Source: Lysinibacillus pakistanensis
GTDB lineage: Bacteria; Bacillota; Bacilli; Bacillales_A; Planococcaceae
NCBI RefSeq assembly: GCF_030123245.1
Contig: NZ_CP126101.1
Location: 990,501-1,054,500 of the forward strand
Length of the DNA: 64,000 bases
Direction of reading: 5' to 3'
In this document: piece by piece, positions 18,394-26,792 of the stretch
How the letters are laid out: each line of letters opens with the position of its first letter
Numbering within the stretch: the stretch's first letter is position 1
The notes under the pieces: model-generated
Database searches by the model: none
Seen by the model: only the letters and a program-made list of their open reading frames with translations
What the model was told of the DNA's origin: nothing
Translations under genes and position numbers: made by a program

Positions 18394-20139
18394 TTGGGCT
18401 TTAGTCAAATACTTTTTAGCTGGACGGCCATCATCCCGGTCATTGTCCTACTATATTATTTCTTTCGAAAAAAATATATCGATCAAACCGTATCTTCTAC
18501 ACTTTTTTGGTCGGAAATTATGCAGGAAACGCGTGTATCACCATACTTAAAGCAACTACAAAAAAATGCTCTGCTCTTTTTGCAACTTCTAGCACTTCTT
18601 TTATTGGTACTAGCCCTTATGAACCCTTATGTTAAAAAATCAACAATTGTAGGTGCACAGACAATTTTTATTGTGGACACGTCTGCAACAATGCTTGCGG
18701 GGAAAGAGCAGTCAACATTTGATGCACATAAAAAGGAAATGTTATCTTTGGTGGGTCAACTGAATGGTAGACCTGTGACGCTTATTACAACAGGCAATAC
18801 ACCGAAAGCTGTGCTACAGCAGGTGACAAACACGAAAGATATTGAAAAAGCGATTCAAGAGCTGGAAGTTACCTATGAAACAGCGCAAATGAATAAGGCA
18901 CTTGATGTGGCACAGGCTTTTGTTGGAGATATACCAACATCCATTTATGTATTTACTGATGCGCTTGATAAAAAGCACTTACCAATGGAAAAAGATACAG
19001 TGAAATGGATTGTAAAAGGCTCTGCTAAAGATTTAAAGAATGTTGCGATTACTCGTTTTGCTGCAACTACAGATGGTCAAACCACGATGGCATTAGTGCA
19101 GCTACAAAATGATACTGATTTGGAGCAAAGGGTTACTCTTTTGTTACAAAATGCAGAGAATAATAAGGTAGTGTCAGAAGATATTACATTGCCTCCAAAA
19201 GAAGCTGTGACCAAAACCTTTAAAGATTTACCATTAGAGGATACATTGATGGCTACCATTGCTGTAGATGATGATTATACAGTCGATAATTCACAAACTG
19301 TTTTACTACAAACGACTACCTCAAAAATAGTGGTCGATCAAAGTATGCATCAACTCATTCAAAAGGGCTTTCAAACAATTAATAGCAGTGTCAAGATTAT
19401 TCCCTCTTTACAGATAGCTGATAATCAAGAAGCGACTGTAGTAACTAACCAAACAGCACTGCTCAAAAAGATGGACAAACCTATAGTATTATTTGGTCGT
19501 GATGATGCCGAAAAAATTGAAGCAAAGGGCGAAGTAAATACAACAAGTGATGCATTGTTTGCATTTAGTGAGCTAAAAGATATTTATGTTAGCACTGTAT
19601 ATCCTGGGTTTGATAATTATAAAACAATTGCATCGGTTGGAGATCATCCCTTTATACAACGTTCTCCTAAAGGTGATCTTGTCATATTAGCTGATATTGC
19701 AGATACAGATTGGCCTCTGCACCCTTCATTTCCATTATTTTTGTGGAGTGCGGAACAGCAGCTTTCAGAATCGATTGGTTCACTTGGTATTTTTACGCCG
19801 AACGAGCAACGTGCAGTTGCTTTGAAACAGGGCGATTGGAGTGTATATTCGCAGGACGATCAGTTTTTATCGTCCATAACGAATGGCTTATTAACAGCTC
19901 CAATGAAGCCGGGTATTTATACAGCACGCTCAGAAGATGAAGAAAAGCGCTTAATTGTCCAGCTTCAAGCACAAGAGCGTGTTATCCAAAAAGGAACTAG
20001 CTATACATTAGGAGAGCTCAAGGAAAATGGCAAAGAAGAAATAGCAAAAGCTTCACTTGTACCTTGGCTTATTCTTCTTATTTTACTAGTACTTGTAACA
20101 GAGTGGGAGGTGCAACGACGACGTGGATTTACGAATTGA
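18394..20139 (+). CDS. BatA-like VWA-domain membrane protein
   Basis: A 581-residue protein with an N-terminal membrane helix pair (about 5-22 and 55-75). A VWA domain follows from about residue 88 with the metal-site variant DTSATM, where the canonical DxSxS is not fully kept. A long extracytoplasmic region precedes a C-terminal helix (about 552-572). This topology (BatA/N-terminal helices, VWA, C-terminal anchor) is typical of aerotolerance-type proteins encoded beside MoxR and DUF58. It starts at TTG 18394 behind GAGGTGAG and overlaps the next gene by 17 nt. Confidence 0.82.
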   Translation: MGFSQILFSWTAIIPVIVLLYYFFRKKYIDQTVSSTLFWSEIMQETRVSPYLKQLQKNALLFLQLLALLLLVLALMNPYVKKSTIVGAQTIFIVDTSATMLAGKEQSTFDAHKKEMLSLVGQLNGRPVTLITTGNTPKAVLQQVTNTKDIEKAIQELEVTYETAQMNKALDVAQAFVGDIPTSIYVFTDALDKKHLPMEKDTVKWIVKGSAKDLKNVAITRFAATTDGQTTMALVQLQNDTDLEQRVTLLLQNAENNKVVSEDITLPPKEAVTKTFKDLPLEDTLMATIAVDDDYTVDNSQTVLLQTTTSKIVVDQSMHQLIQKGFQTINSSVKIIPSLQIADNQEATVVTNQTALLKKMDKPIVLFGRDDAEKIEAKGEVNTTSDALFAFSELKDIYVSTVYPGFDNYKTIASVGDHPFIQRSPKGDLVILADIADTDWPLHPSFPLFLWSAEQQLSESIGSLGIFTPNEQRAVALKQGDWSVYSQDDQFLSSITNGLLTAPMKPGIYTARSEDEEKRLIVQLQAQERVIQKGTSYTLGELKENGKEEIAKASLVPWLILLILLVLVTEWEVQRRRGFTN

Positions 20140-22717
20140 TATGCCATTAGCATTGTTGCTTTTACTCCCCATATTTATGTATTTTGGCTGGACCTATTGG
20201 CGAGAGCGGCAGCGCTTGAAAAAGAGCCATATCACAGTGCTAGGAATTCGTATTCTAGCAGTCATTTGCTTAGTTTTTGCACTTGCAGGTCCTTATATTT
20301 TATTACCTATAAAGGAAGAGCAAATATTATTTATGGTAGACCGTTCTGCTTCTATGAATGGCACAGACGGTGAGATGGCTAATTTTATAGAGGAAAGTTT
20401 ACAGTCGAAAAAGGATGAACAGCTTGCAGGGATTTATTCTTTTTCATCAACACTGCAGACAGAAGCAATATTATCGAATTCATTAAAGGAAGTGCCGAAG
20501 TTTACAAACATAGAAGCAACAGACCAAACAAATATCGAACAAAGTCTACAGCTTGCTTCGGGGATTGTTAATTCGAAAAAGGCAACACGATTGGTACTTC
20601 TAACAGATGGCAATGAAACAAAGGGCAATGCCTTAGAGTTTGCCTCGAAATTTAAAGGGTCCAATATAAGCGTTGATGTTGTTCCATTTCATCAACCAGT
20701 TTCTACAGATGTATCATTGAAAAGCTTTGTAACCCCACAGGTTGCATATGTGGGTGAGCAGCAGCAATTAGTTACTGAAGTTCATGCAACAGCGGCTAAT
20801 AAAGGTGAGCTTCTATTATATGAAAACGACAAACTTGTTCACCGAGAGGCTGTAGAGCTTGCACAAGGCTCCAATGTATTTACCTATAAACATACCGCTA
20901 CAGCAGAGGGGCTTGTAAAGTATGAAGCTGTTGTACAGGTAGAGCAGGACGCCATATTTGAAAATAATAAACTAACCAGCGTTACAATGGTCCAAAGTGA
21001 ACCACATTTATTAATTGTTAATGGTTATGATAGCGCATCACCTATAGCAGCCGCTCTTGGTAAACAATCCATTTCCTTTAATGTTGTAGATGCTCAAAGT
21101 TTGCCAAATGAGCTTTCAAGTTATCTACAGTACAATGCCATTATTTTTGACAATGTGCCAGGTCATTTAGTGGGCGAGGCCAAAATGAATGTGATTGAGC
21201 AGGCAGTCAAAAACTTTGGCGTTGGCTTTACGATGGTAGGGGGCGAAAATAGCTTTGGCTTGGGCGGCTATTTTAAAACACCAATTGAAACTTTACTACC
21301 TGTTGAAATGGAGATTAAAGGGAAGGAACAATTGCCTTCATTAGGACTAGTTATCGTGCTTGACCGCTCTGGCAGTATGTATGGTTCGAAGCTAGAGCTA
21401 GCTAAGGAGGCGGCGGCTCGTTCTGTTGAAATGCTTCGAGATGAAGATACACTCGGCTTTATTGCCTTTGATGATCGACCTTGGGAAATTATCGAAACAG
21501 GTCCACTTACCAATAAGGAAGAGGCTGTGGATACGATTTTATCCGTAACGCCAGGCGGTGGGACAGAGATTTATGGATCTCTCGCTAAAGCCTATGAAAA
21601 CTTAGCAGATTTAAAGCTACAGCGTAAGCATATTATTCTATTAACAGATGGACAGTCACAGTCAGGGAATTATGAAGACTTAATCGCTGAAGGAAAAGAG
21701 AATGGTGTAACATTATCTACTGTAGCGATTGGACAGGATGCAGATGCCAATTTACTTGAAGCGCTTAGTGAAATGGGTAGCGGACGATTCTATGACGTTG
21801 TTGATGAGCAGACAATACCTTCTATTTTATCCCGTGAAACGGCAATGATTTCACGCACATATATTGAGGATAATCCTTTCTATCCAACCATCTACAATGC
21901 ATCTGGTTGGAACACGTTATTTGCAAATGGTGTACCTCAAATGAATGCTTATATTGGAACAACAGCAAAGCAGGGGGCCTCTGTCATTGCTGAAAGCGAG
22001 AAAGAGGATCCAGTACTAGCGCAGTGGCAATATGGCCTTGGTAAGACATTTGCCTTTACTTCTGATTCGACAGGTAAATGGACAGGTGACTGGGCAAGAT
22101 GGCAGGATTGGGGAACATTTTGGCAAACGCTTATTTCACAAATGCTCCCAAGCTATAATGATGTTGCCTACGACGTACGTTTAGAATCGGATGGTTCATT
22201 TGTTATTACAGATCCTACCAATGAAGCAGCTTTTTTAGATGTTGTAGCTGTCAATGAAGCAGGAGAAGAACTTGAAACACAGCTTGAGGCTATTTCAGCC
22301 TCACAGATTCGGGCAGTTGTGCAAGCGGAGCCAGGGTTAATTTTCTTCCGTATCGCTGATGAAGATCAAGCTATTTTTCAAGCGGGTATAAGTGTACCTT
22401 ATAGTGCTGAATATGAGTTACGACCTGTAAATGATAAGCTGGTGGAAGAACTGACAAAGCAAACGGGCGGCTCTGTTTTGAAAGAACCGAAGGAGGTATT
22501 TCGTGAATTTACGAAGAAAGGCGCAGATCGTCAAAATATAGCAACATGGCTTATATTAGCAGGTATGCTATTGTTCTTCATCGATATTACAATCCGACGC
22601 TTTGGTTGGAGCTTCTTTACTAAGTCGAAGAAAAAAGAGCAGCTTGTTGAAAATAAAACCACACAGGCAGAGGATACAAATGTTGCTCAGCTATTAAAGG
22701 GCATGAAGAAAAGATAA
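20123..22717 (+). CDS. Large VWA-domain membrane protein with glutamine-amidotransferase-like region
   Basis: An 864-residue protein. Two N-terminal helices (about 7-22 and 40-60) are followed by a first VWA domain beginning MVDRSASM (near 73). A class I amidotransferase-like segment comes next (about 330-395, with VGGENSFGLGGY). A second VWA domain begins VLDRSGSM (near 411), with intact DxSxS and a TDG motif. A C-terminal helix (about 808-826) and a charged tail close the protein. It probably sits in the membrane with its domains outside or in contact with the MoxR partner. The GTG start at 20123 is 12 nt after GGAGG; ATG 20141 is an alternative. It ends the operon before a strong terminator. 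Confidence 0.84.
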   Translation: MDLRIDMPLALLLLLPIFMYFGWTYWRERQRLKKSHITVLGIRILAVICLVFALAGPYILLPIKEEQILFMVDRSASMNGTDGEMANFIEESLQSKKDEQLAGIYSFSSTLQTEAILSNSLKEVPKFTNIEATDQTNIEQSLQLASGIVNSKKATRLVLLTDGNETKGNALEFASKFKGSNISVDVVPFHQPVSTDVSLKSFVTPQVAYVGEQQQLVTEVHATAANKGELLLYENDKLVHREAVELAQGSNVFTYKHTATAEGLVKYEAVVQVEQDAIFENNKLTSVTMVQSEPHLLIVNGYDSASPIAAALGKQSISFNVVDAQSLPNELSSYLQYNAIIFDNVPGHLVGEAKMNVIEQAVKNFGVGFTMVGGENSFGLGGYFKTPIETLLPVEMEIKGKEQLPSLGLVIVLDRSGSMYGSKLELAKEAAARSVEMLRDEDTLGFIAFDDRPWEIIETGPLTNKEEAVDTILSVTPGGGTEIYGSLAKAYENLADLKLQRKHIILLTDGQSQSGNYEDLIAEGKENGVTLSTVAIGQDADANLLEALSEMGSGRFYDVVDEQTIPSILSRETAMISRTYIEDNPFYPTIYNASGWNTLFANGVPQMNAYIGTTAKQGASVIAESEKEDPVLAQWQYGLGKTFAFTSDSTGKWTGDWARWQDWGTFWQTLISQMLPSYNDVAYDVRLESDGSFVITDPTNEAAFLDVVAVNEAGEELETQLEAISASQIRAVVQAEPGLIFFRIADEDQAIFQAGISVPYSAEYELRPVNDKLVEELTKQTGGSVLKEPKEVFREFTKKGADRQNIATWLILAGMLLFFIDITIRRFGWSFFTKSKKKEQLVENKTTQAEDTNVAQLLKGMKKR

Positions 22718-22730
22718 TTTGGATTAAATG

Positions 22731-22766
22731 ACAGTGCAAAATAAATGTTTATTTTGCACTGTTTTT
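22731..22766 (+). terminator. Terminator of the MoxR/VWA operon
   Basis: A perfect 15-bp stem (ACAGTGCAAAATAAA and its complement) with a 2-nt apex runs into TTTTT. Confidence 0.95.
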
Positions 22767-22856
22767 GCGTTTTAATAGTGAAAAGGAAGAAGCTCTAGTT
22801 CAAAGGGAAACCCCCTGCTCAAAAATGGACAGGAGGGAATCCTTACTCTGGAAAAT

Positions 22857-23345
22857 TTAACGAAAATTTTTAATAAGTGCAGTATTTCGTAAACTACTAG
22901 CAATTGCCACACCAAAAATAGCACCAATAATACTAGAGGTTAAAAAGGCAGGCATGAAAAACATTGCTGCTACGGATGTCCCCATTAAGATATATGCATA
23001 TGGTACTGCAATGAGGGAGGCGATAATCCCAGTTCCTACTATTTCACCAACACCTGCTAGCCAAGGCATACCACTGTATTTATAAGCCAGTGCTGCACAA
23101 AATGCGCCAATGACACTGCCAGGAATGGCTAATAGGGAGCCTGTCCCTGTTAGAATACGAATAATCGCTGTAACAAGAGCAATGATAACAGTTGGTATTG
23201 GTCCGAGTAGAATGGCACCGATGACATTGATGGCATGTTGTATCGGATATGCGCGCGCAATCCCTGTTGGAATTGAAACGAAGGTAGAACCTGCTATGGC
23301 AATTGCCACTAATAAGGCCATGATTGTTAATTTTCGAACTGACAT
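22857..23345 (-). CDS. thiW: ThiW, S component of a thiamine-precursor ECF transporter
   Basis: A 162-residue membrane protein with about five hydrophobic helices. It matches ThiW, the substrate-binding component thought to import the thiazole precursor of thiamine through an energy-coupling-factor transporter. Typical motifs are the N-terminal LTIMALLVAIAIAGSTFVSIP, RAYPIQHAINVIGAILLGP and the helix with ILTGTGSLLAIPGSVIGAF. The ATG at 23345 follows AAGGGAGTG. A TPP riboswitch and terminator lie between its promoter and start, so expression should fall when thiamine pyrophosphate is abundant. The ECF energising subunits are not in this window. Confidence 0.9.
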   Translation of the reverse strand: MSVRKLTIMALLVAIAIAGSTFVSIPTGIARAYPIQHAINVIGAILLGPIPTVIIALVTAIIRILTGTGSLLAIPGSVIGAFCAALAYKYSGMPWLAGVGEIVGTGIIASLIAVPYAYILMGTSVAAMFFMPAFLTSSIIGAIFGVAIASSLRNTALIKNFR

Positions 23346-23402
23346 AAGTTACACTCCCTTGAAATATAAAATGAATAGTTATCGCCGCTAAACTGGCGAG
23401 CA

Positions 23403-23441
23403 CAAAAAGGCCGCTCCCTGAAAACAATAGGAAGCGGCCTT
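23403..23441 (-). terminator. Riboswitch-controlled terminator before thiW
   Basis: On the minus strand AAGGCCGCTTCC pairs with GGGAGCGGCC, followed by TTTTTG. It lies between the TPP aptamer and the thiW ribosome site, as expected for control by transcription attenuation. Confidence 0.85.
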
Positions 23442-23464
23442 GCATTTACATTTCAAAAAGCAAG

Positions 23465-23562
23465 ATGTCGCCACTTCCCTCCGCTAGTATGAACTAGATC
23501 AGGTTCAAAGGGTCCGTATATAGAAATATACGTCTCAGCCTTTTAAAGACTCCCCTAGTGGT
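23465..23562 (-). ncRNA. TPP riboswitch (THI element)
   Basis: Read on the minus strand the aptamer carries the conserved blocks in order. They are CTAGGGGAGTC, GGCTGAGA, a variable hairpin, ACCCTTTGAACCTGATC, and TAGTTCATACTAGCG then AGGGAAGTGG. These are the hallmark THI-box sequences that bind thiamine pyrophosphate. It sits directly upstream of a terminator and thiW. Confidence 0.95.
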
Positions 23563-23601
23563 AATAATTATTCAATTTCTGTTTAGTATTGTAACAACAT
23601 A

Positions 23602-23629
23602 AATGTATCATACTACTAATAATAGTCAA
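23602..23629 (-). promoter_or_regulatory. Probable promoter of the riboswitch-thiW transcript
   Basis: On the minus strand TTGACT (23629-23624) is followed after 16 nt by TACATT (23607-23602), a plausible sigma-A pair located just upstream of the aptamer. Confidence 0.45.
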
Positions 23630-23641
23630 TAACTTTTCAGG

Positions 23642-24838
23642 TTATTTAGAATTGGGCTGCATAAGATGCGGCGCTTTTTTCATTGTCCAGATAAGGGCAA
23701 GGAAGAAGCAAGCCATCAAAATAATAGCACCAAATATATAAGGGCTATTCATATTCCAATCAAATAAAATACCTGCCAATGCTGGACCAATCATATTCCC
23801 AAGACTCATATAAGCATTATTCAGACCTGCTGCAAATCCTTGCTCATTTTCAGCAAGCTTGGAGATCAGTGTGTTAACAGCAGGACGAATTAATGTTGTG
23901 GCTGTCGAGAAGATTGTCGCAACAACTAAAATAAGGGCAAACCCAGATACAAATAATATTAAGTAGATAGATATGGCTGCTATAAATAAATTGACTAATA
24001 CGACCTTCATTTCACCGTAGCGATTAAAGAGTGGTGTAATGACAAACATTTGTACAACTACACCAAAAGCACCACCCACCACTAGAATAATAGCAATATC
24101 CCCAGGTGTATAATGAAACTTTTCTGTAACAAATAATGATAAAGTTGTTTGGAAATTAGCAATTCCGAACGAGAATACCATCATAATAATGAGCATAACA
24201 AAGTAAGGCATATGTACTGAACGTACCATTTGTTTCGCGAGATTGTCTTGCTTATGCATTTTTTGTGCTGCGTTTGGTTTGGTAGATGGTAATAAAAAGA
24301 ACGATAAAATAGAAGCCAAAATAGCCGCAGCTCCAGCTGTATAAAATGGAAAATGTAAGCTAACATGTGATAAGAAACCACCAATACCGGGTCCTATCAT
24401 AAAGCCAAGAGACATGGCAGCACCAAGCATCCCCATCCCTTTTCCTCGTTCTTCATATGTTGTAACATCTGCGACAAATGCCATAATAGGAGGTGCAACA
24501 AAGGCTGATCCAAGGCCACCTAAAAAGCGTGCTAAGAAGAGCATCCACACTTCTGTAGAAAGTCCAAAGCCGATTTGAGCAAGTCCAGTTAGTATAAGTC
24601 CGAAAATAATAAGATTTTTTCGACCATACTGATCCGAAAGATTCCCAGCAATTGGAGAAAAAACGAATTGAGCGAAGGCGAACGTTGCAATAAGCATACC
24701 TAGAACTTGTCCCGCAGCACCAAATATTCTTAAATACTCGGGCATTACAGGAATAATAATCCCAATACTCCCCATTACGATAAACATATTAAACATTAAA
24801 ATATACAAAGCCGCCTTATTAGACTTCTGCTGGGTCAT
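23642..24838 (-). CDS. MFS drug efflux transporter (NorA/Bmr-like)
   Basis: A 398-residue transporter with twelve predicted membrane helices. Motif A is GNLSDQYGRKNL between helices 2 and 3, and motif C is in the GFMIGPGIGGFL helix, which is characteristic of drug:proton antiporters. Overall pattern resembles the NorA/Bmr/TetA-type 12-helix family. The ATG at 24838 is preceded by AAAAGGGGG on the minus strand. It is a single gene; no adjacent regulator is seen. The substrate cannot be inferred. Confidence 0.87.
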   Translation of the reverse strand: MTQQKSNKAALYILMFNMFIVMGSIGIIIPVMPEYLRIFGAAGQVLGMLIATFAFAQFVFSPIAGNLSDQYGRKNLIIFGLILTGLAQIGFGLSTEVWMLFLARFLGGLGSAFVAPPIMAFVADVTTYEERGKGMGMLGAAMSLGFMIGPGIGGFLSHVSLHFPFYTAGAAAILASILSFFLLPSTKPNAAQKMHKQDNLAKQMVRSVHMPYFVMLIIMMVFSFGIANFQTTLSLFVTEKFHYTPGDIAIILVVGGAFGVVVQMFVITPLFNRYGEMKVVLVNLFIAAISIYLILFVSGFALILVVATIFSTATTLIRPAVNTLISKLAENEQGFAAGLNNAYMSLGNMIGPALAGILFDWNMNSPYIFGAIILMACFFLALIWTMKKAPHLMQPNSK

Positions 24839-24991
24839 CGAATACCCCCTTTTCTATCAAATATAGTACAGTCTATCACAAAGAAAAATGGTTTGCTAAT
24901 AGTTAGGATTACACGAAAAAGTGGACCAATGGTTTATTCTTAAACTACTAAATGATAAGTATTTTGCAATAATAATGTAGTGTTCAATTTG

Positions 24992-25028
24992 TAAATTCCA
25001 CAAGTTTTTTTGTGGAATTTACTTTTTT
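24992..25028 (+). terminator. Hairpin with T-rich tail upstream of the LuxE/U32 operon
   Basis: TAAATTCCACAA (24992-25003) pairs perfectly with TTGTGGAATTTA (25010-25021) and is followed by CTTTTTTTC. No plus-strand gene ends nearby, so it may be an attenuator or a barrier to antisense transcription. Confidence 0.6.
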
Positions 25029-25089
25029 TCTTGTATTGAATTAGGGGTTACATCATTTGTTCTTATGTTAATCTTTTTATGTCAACTAT

Positions 25090-25106
25090 ATTACAAAATT
25101 TGTAAT
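25090..25106. promoter_or_regulatory. 17-bp palindrome, candidate operator of the LuxE/U32 operon
   Basis: ATTACAAAATTTGTAAT is a perfect palindrome around a central base, 131 bp before the first start codon of the operon. No regulator gene is adjacent, so the binding protein is unknown. Confidence 0.5.
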
Positions 25107-25236
25107 AATTAGTGATTGGTATATGGTTGATGTTCCTTTAATAATTCCTGTGTAACGGCTTACTATTGGTTCTTTATTAGGCAATCAAAAGCCGAGAATC
25201 CGAGAGAAATTGATATTAAAAAGGAGAGGAAATGAA

Positions 25237-26415
25237 ATGGTAACTATTCAAGCAGCAATGGAAAATTTAAAAGAATTAGGTATTAATCCAGTTACAGCAG
25301 TCATTGGGTCAACTCAACAGTTATTTCAGTGGGATGAAGAAAAAGTTAATGAATTAAAGGGTTATTTAATCTCCCAAAATTTTAAATATCATTATGAAAA
25401 CAATAGCTTTTATCGAATGCTATGCGAGGATAGCGGTGTTACACCTGCAGATGTACAAAGTTTAGATGATATACAAAAAATCCCACTTATCCCAGTAACA
25501 AGCTTTAAAAGACCTGACTCTCATTTATTACTATCAACATCTTTAGAGAATATTGAATTTGAAATGCGAAGTACAGGAACTAGTGGTATCCCAAGTATAT
25601 CAAGAAGGGATGCGGAAACATTAAACAATTGCGTATTTAGTATATATGCAATGTATAGAGAGATGTTCGCTTTCTCTCGTGGTGCTGGTCTCTTCTTATT
25701 CCCATCTCCAGAAGAAATGCCAGAGATGGGAATGGTAAAAGTACTAAACATGCTCTCAGGCTTGTTTGACGCAACACGATGTCTTGTTAAGAGAGCATCC
25801 TTCAAACCTAAAGAGGCAATAGAAACTTTAGAAAAATGGCAAAACATTCATACGCGGCACATCATAGGACCACCATTTTTAATTTATAAATTGGTTAATT
25901 ATTTAAAAACAAATAATATTCATTTGAAGTTGGATCAAAAGACGATGATTATCAATCTAGGGGGCTGGAAACGCTTCTCTGGTATGGAGATACCTCGAGA
26001 ACAATACAATAAAGAATGTGCTGAATTTTTAGGTATTCCTGAAGAAAATATTAGAGATATGTATGGATTGGTTGAATCTAATATCTTAGCTATCGAGTGT
26101 GAGAAGCATTCTAAGCATGTACCACCTTGGGTTCATTTTTCATTAAGAAATCCCAAAAATTTAGCTGAAGAGGTGCCACAAGGAAAAAGAGGTGTTTTAG
26201 CTATATTTGACCCTACGTCCTTGTCATATCCAGGATTTATTCAAACAGAGGATTTAGTGTATTTAAAAAAGGAAAATACGTGCGAGTGCGGAAGAAACGG
26301 TCAAAAGGTGGTATACCTTTCTAGAGTAGCGGGTGCAGAAATTGGTTGCTGTGCTATTAATTTAGAGAAGCATATGGATGCCGCAGAAGCTAAAAGTGAA
26401 ATGGCCGAAGTTTAA
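25237..26415 (+). CDS. LuxE-like acyl-protein synthetase / AMP-forming ligase
   Basis: A 392-residue adenylate-forming enzyme similar to LuxE acyl-protein synthetases and the related phenylacetate-CoA ligase fold. The nucleotide-binding loop is STGTSGIPS near residue 111, with downstream motifs including GGWKRFSG and DMYGLVES (about 245-285). The C-terminal domain contains a small cysteine cluster (CECG). Such enzymes activate a carboxylic acid as acyl-AMP and pass it to a protein or thiol. ATG 25237 follows AAGGAGAGG by 7 nt. It heads an operon of seven genes. The carboxylate substrate is not evident, and no carrier-protein gene was seen. Confidence 0.8.
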   Translation: MVTIQAAMENLKELGINPVTAVIGSTQQLFQWDEEKVNELKGYLISQNFKYHYENNSFYRMLCEDSGVTPADVQSLDDIQKIPLIPVTSFKRPDSHLLLSTSLENIEFEMRSTGTSGIPSISRRDAETLNNCVFSIYAMYREMFAFSRGAGLFLFPSPEEMPEMGMVKVLNMLSGLFDATRCLVKRASFKPKEAIETLEKWQNIHTRHIIGPPFLIYKLVNYLKTNNIHLKLDQKTMIINLGGWKRFSGMEIPREQYNKECAEFLGIPEENIRDMYGLVESNILAIECEKHSKHVPPWVHFSLRNPKNLAEEVPQGKRGVLAIFDPTSLSYPGFIQTEDLVYLKKENTCECGRNGQKVVYLSRVAGAEIGCCAINLEKHMDAAEAKSEMAEV

Positions 26416-26429
26416 GAGAGGATCTAAAC

Positions 26430-26783
26430 ATGTACAATTCTATCATTGTTGATTATTTTAGCAACCCTCGACATTCAGGTGAACTGACTGATGCAAATAT
26501 GGAATTAAAAATTGGTAACTCTGTTTGTGGGGATACAATTTTCATGAGTGTAAAGGTAGAAGATGGGGAAATACTCGATGCAAAATATAAAGCATATGGT
26601 TGTGCAACATCTTTAGCAACAGCTGATATATTTGCAGAATTTATCATTAATAAATCAATAGAAGAAATTAAGCAGCAACCACAACATGAGATTGATAAAA
26701 TGCTAGGGGAGTTGGAGCCTCCTCAAATGCATTGTTTAAATATTTTACATGAGTTATTTGAGCAAATACGTTCGGCAGCTTAG
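26430..26783 (+). CDS. IscU/NifU-like Fe-S scaffold protein
   Basis: A 117-residue protein of the NifU N-terminal/IscU family. The three cluster-ligand cysteines are present: CGD near residue 33, GCATS near 57 and HCLN near 100. The usual Lys before HC is replaced in QMHC. It starts at ATG 26430, 14 nt after the LuxE-like gene. With the NifS-like gene behind it, it forms a dedicated Fe-S or sulfur-delivery pair, separate from the housekeeping SUF system that Bacillales normally use. Its probable clients are the two U32 proteins encoded downstream. Confidence 0.85.
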   Translation: MYNSIIVDYFSNPRHSGELTDANMELKIGNSVCGDTIFMSVKVEDGEILDAKYKAYGCATSLATADIFAEFIINKSIEEIKQQPQHEIDKMLGELEPPQMHCLNILHELFEQIRSAA

Positions 26784-26792
26784 GAGGCTTTT

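Larger units (their letters stand above)
24839..25236. other. Intergenic region with leader-like structures
   Basis: No convincing gene was found. The region holds the divergent promoters of the MFS gene and of the LuxE/U32 operon, a hairpin with a T-rich tail and a 17-bp palindrome, both listed separately. Confidence 0.6.
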
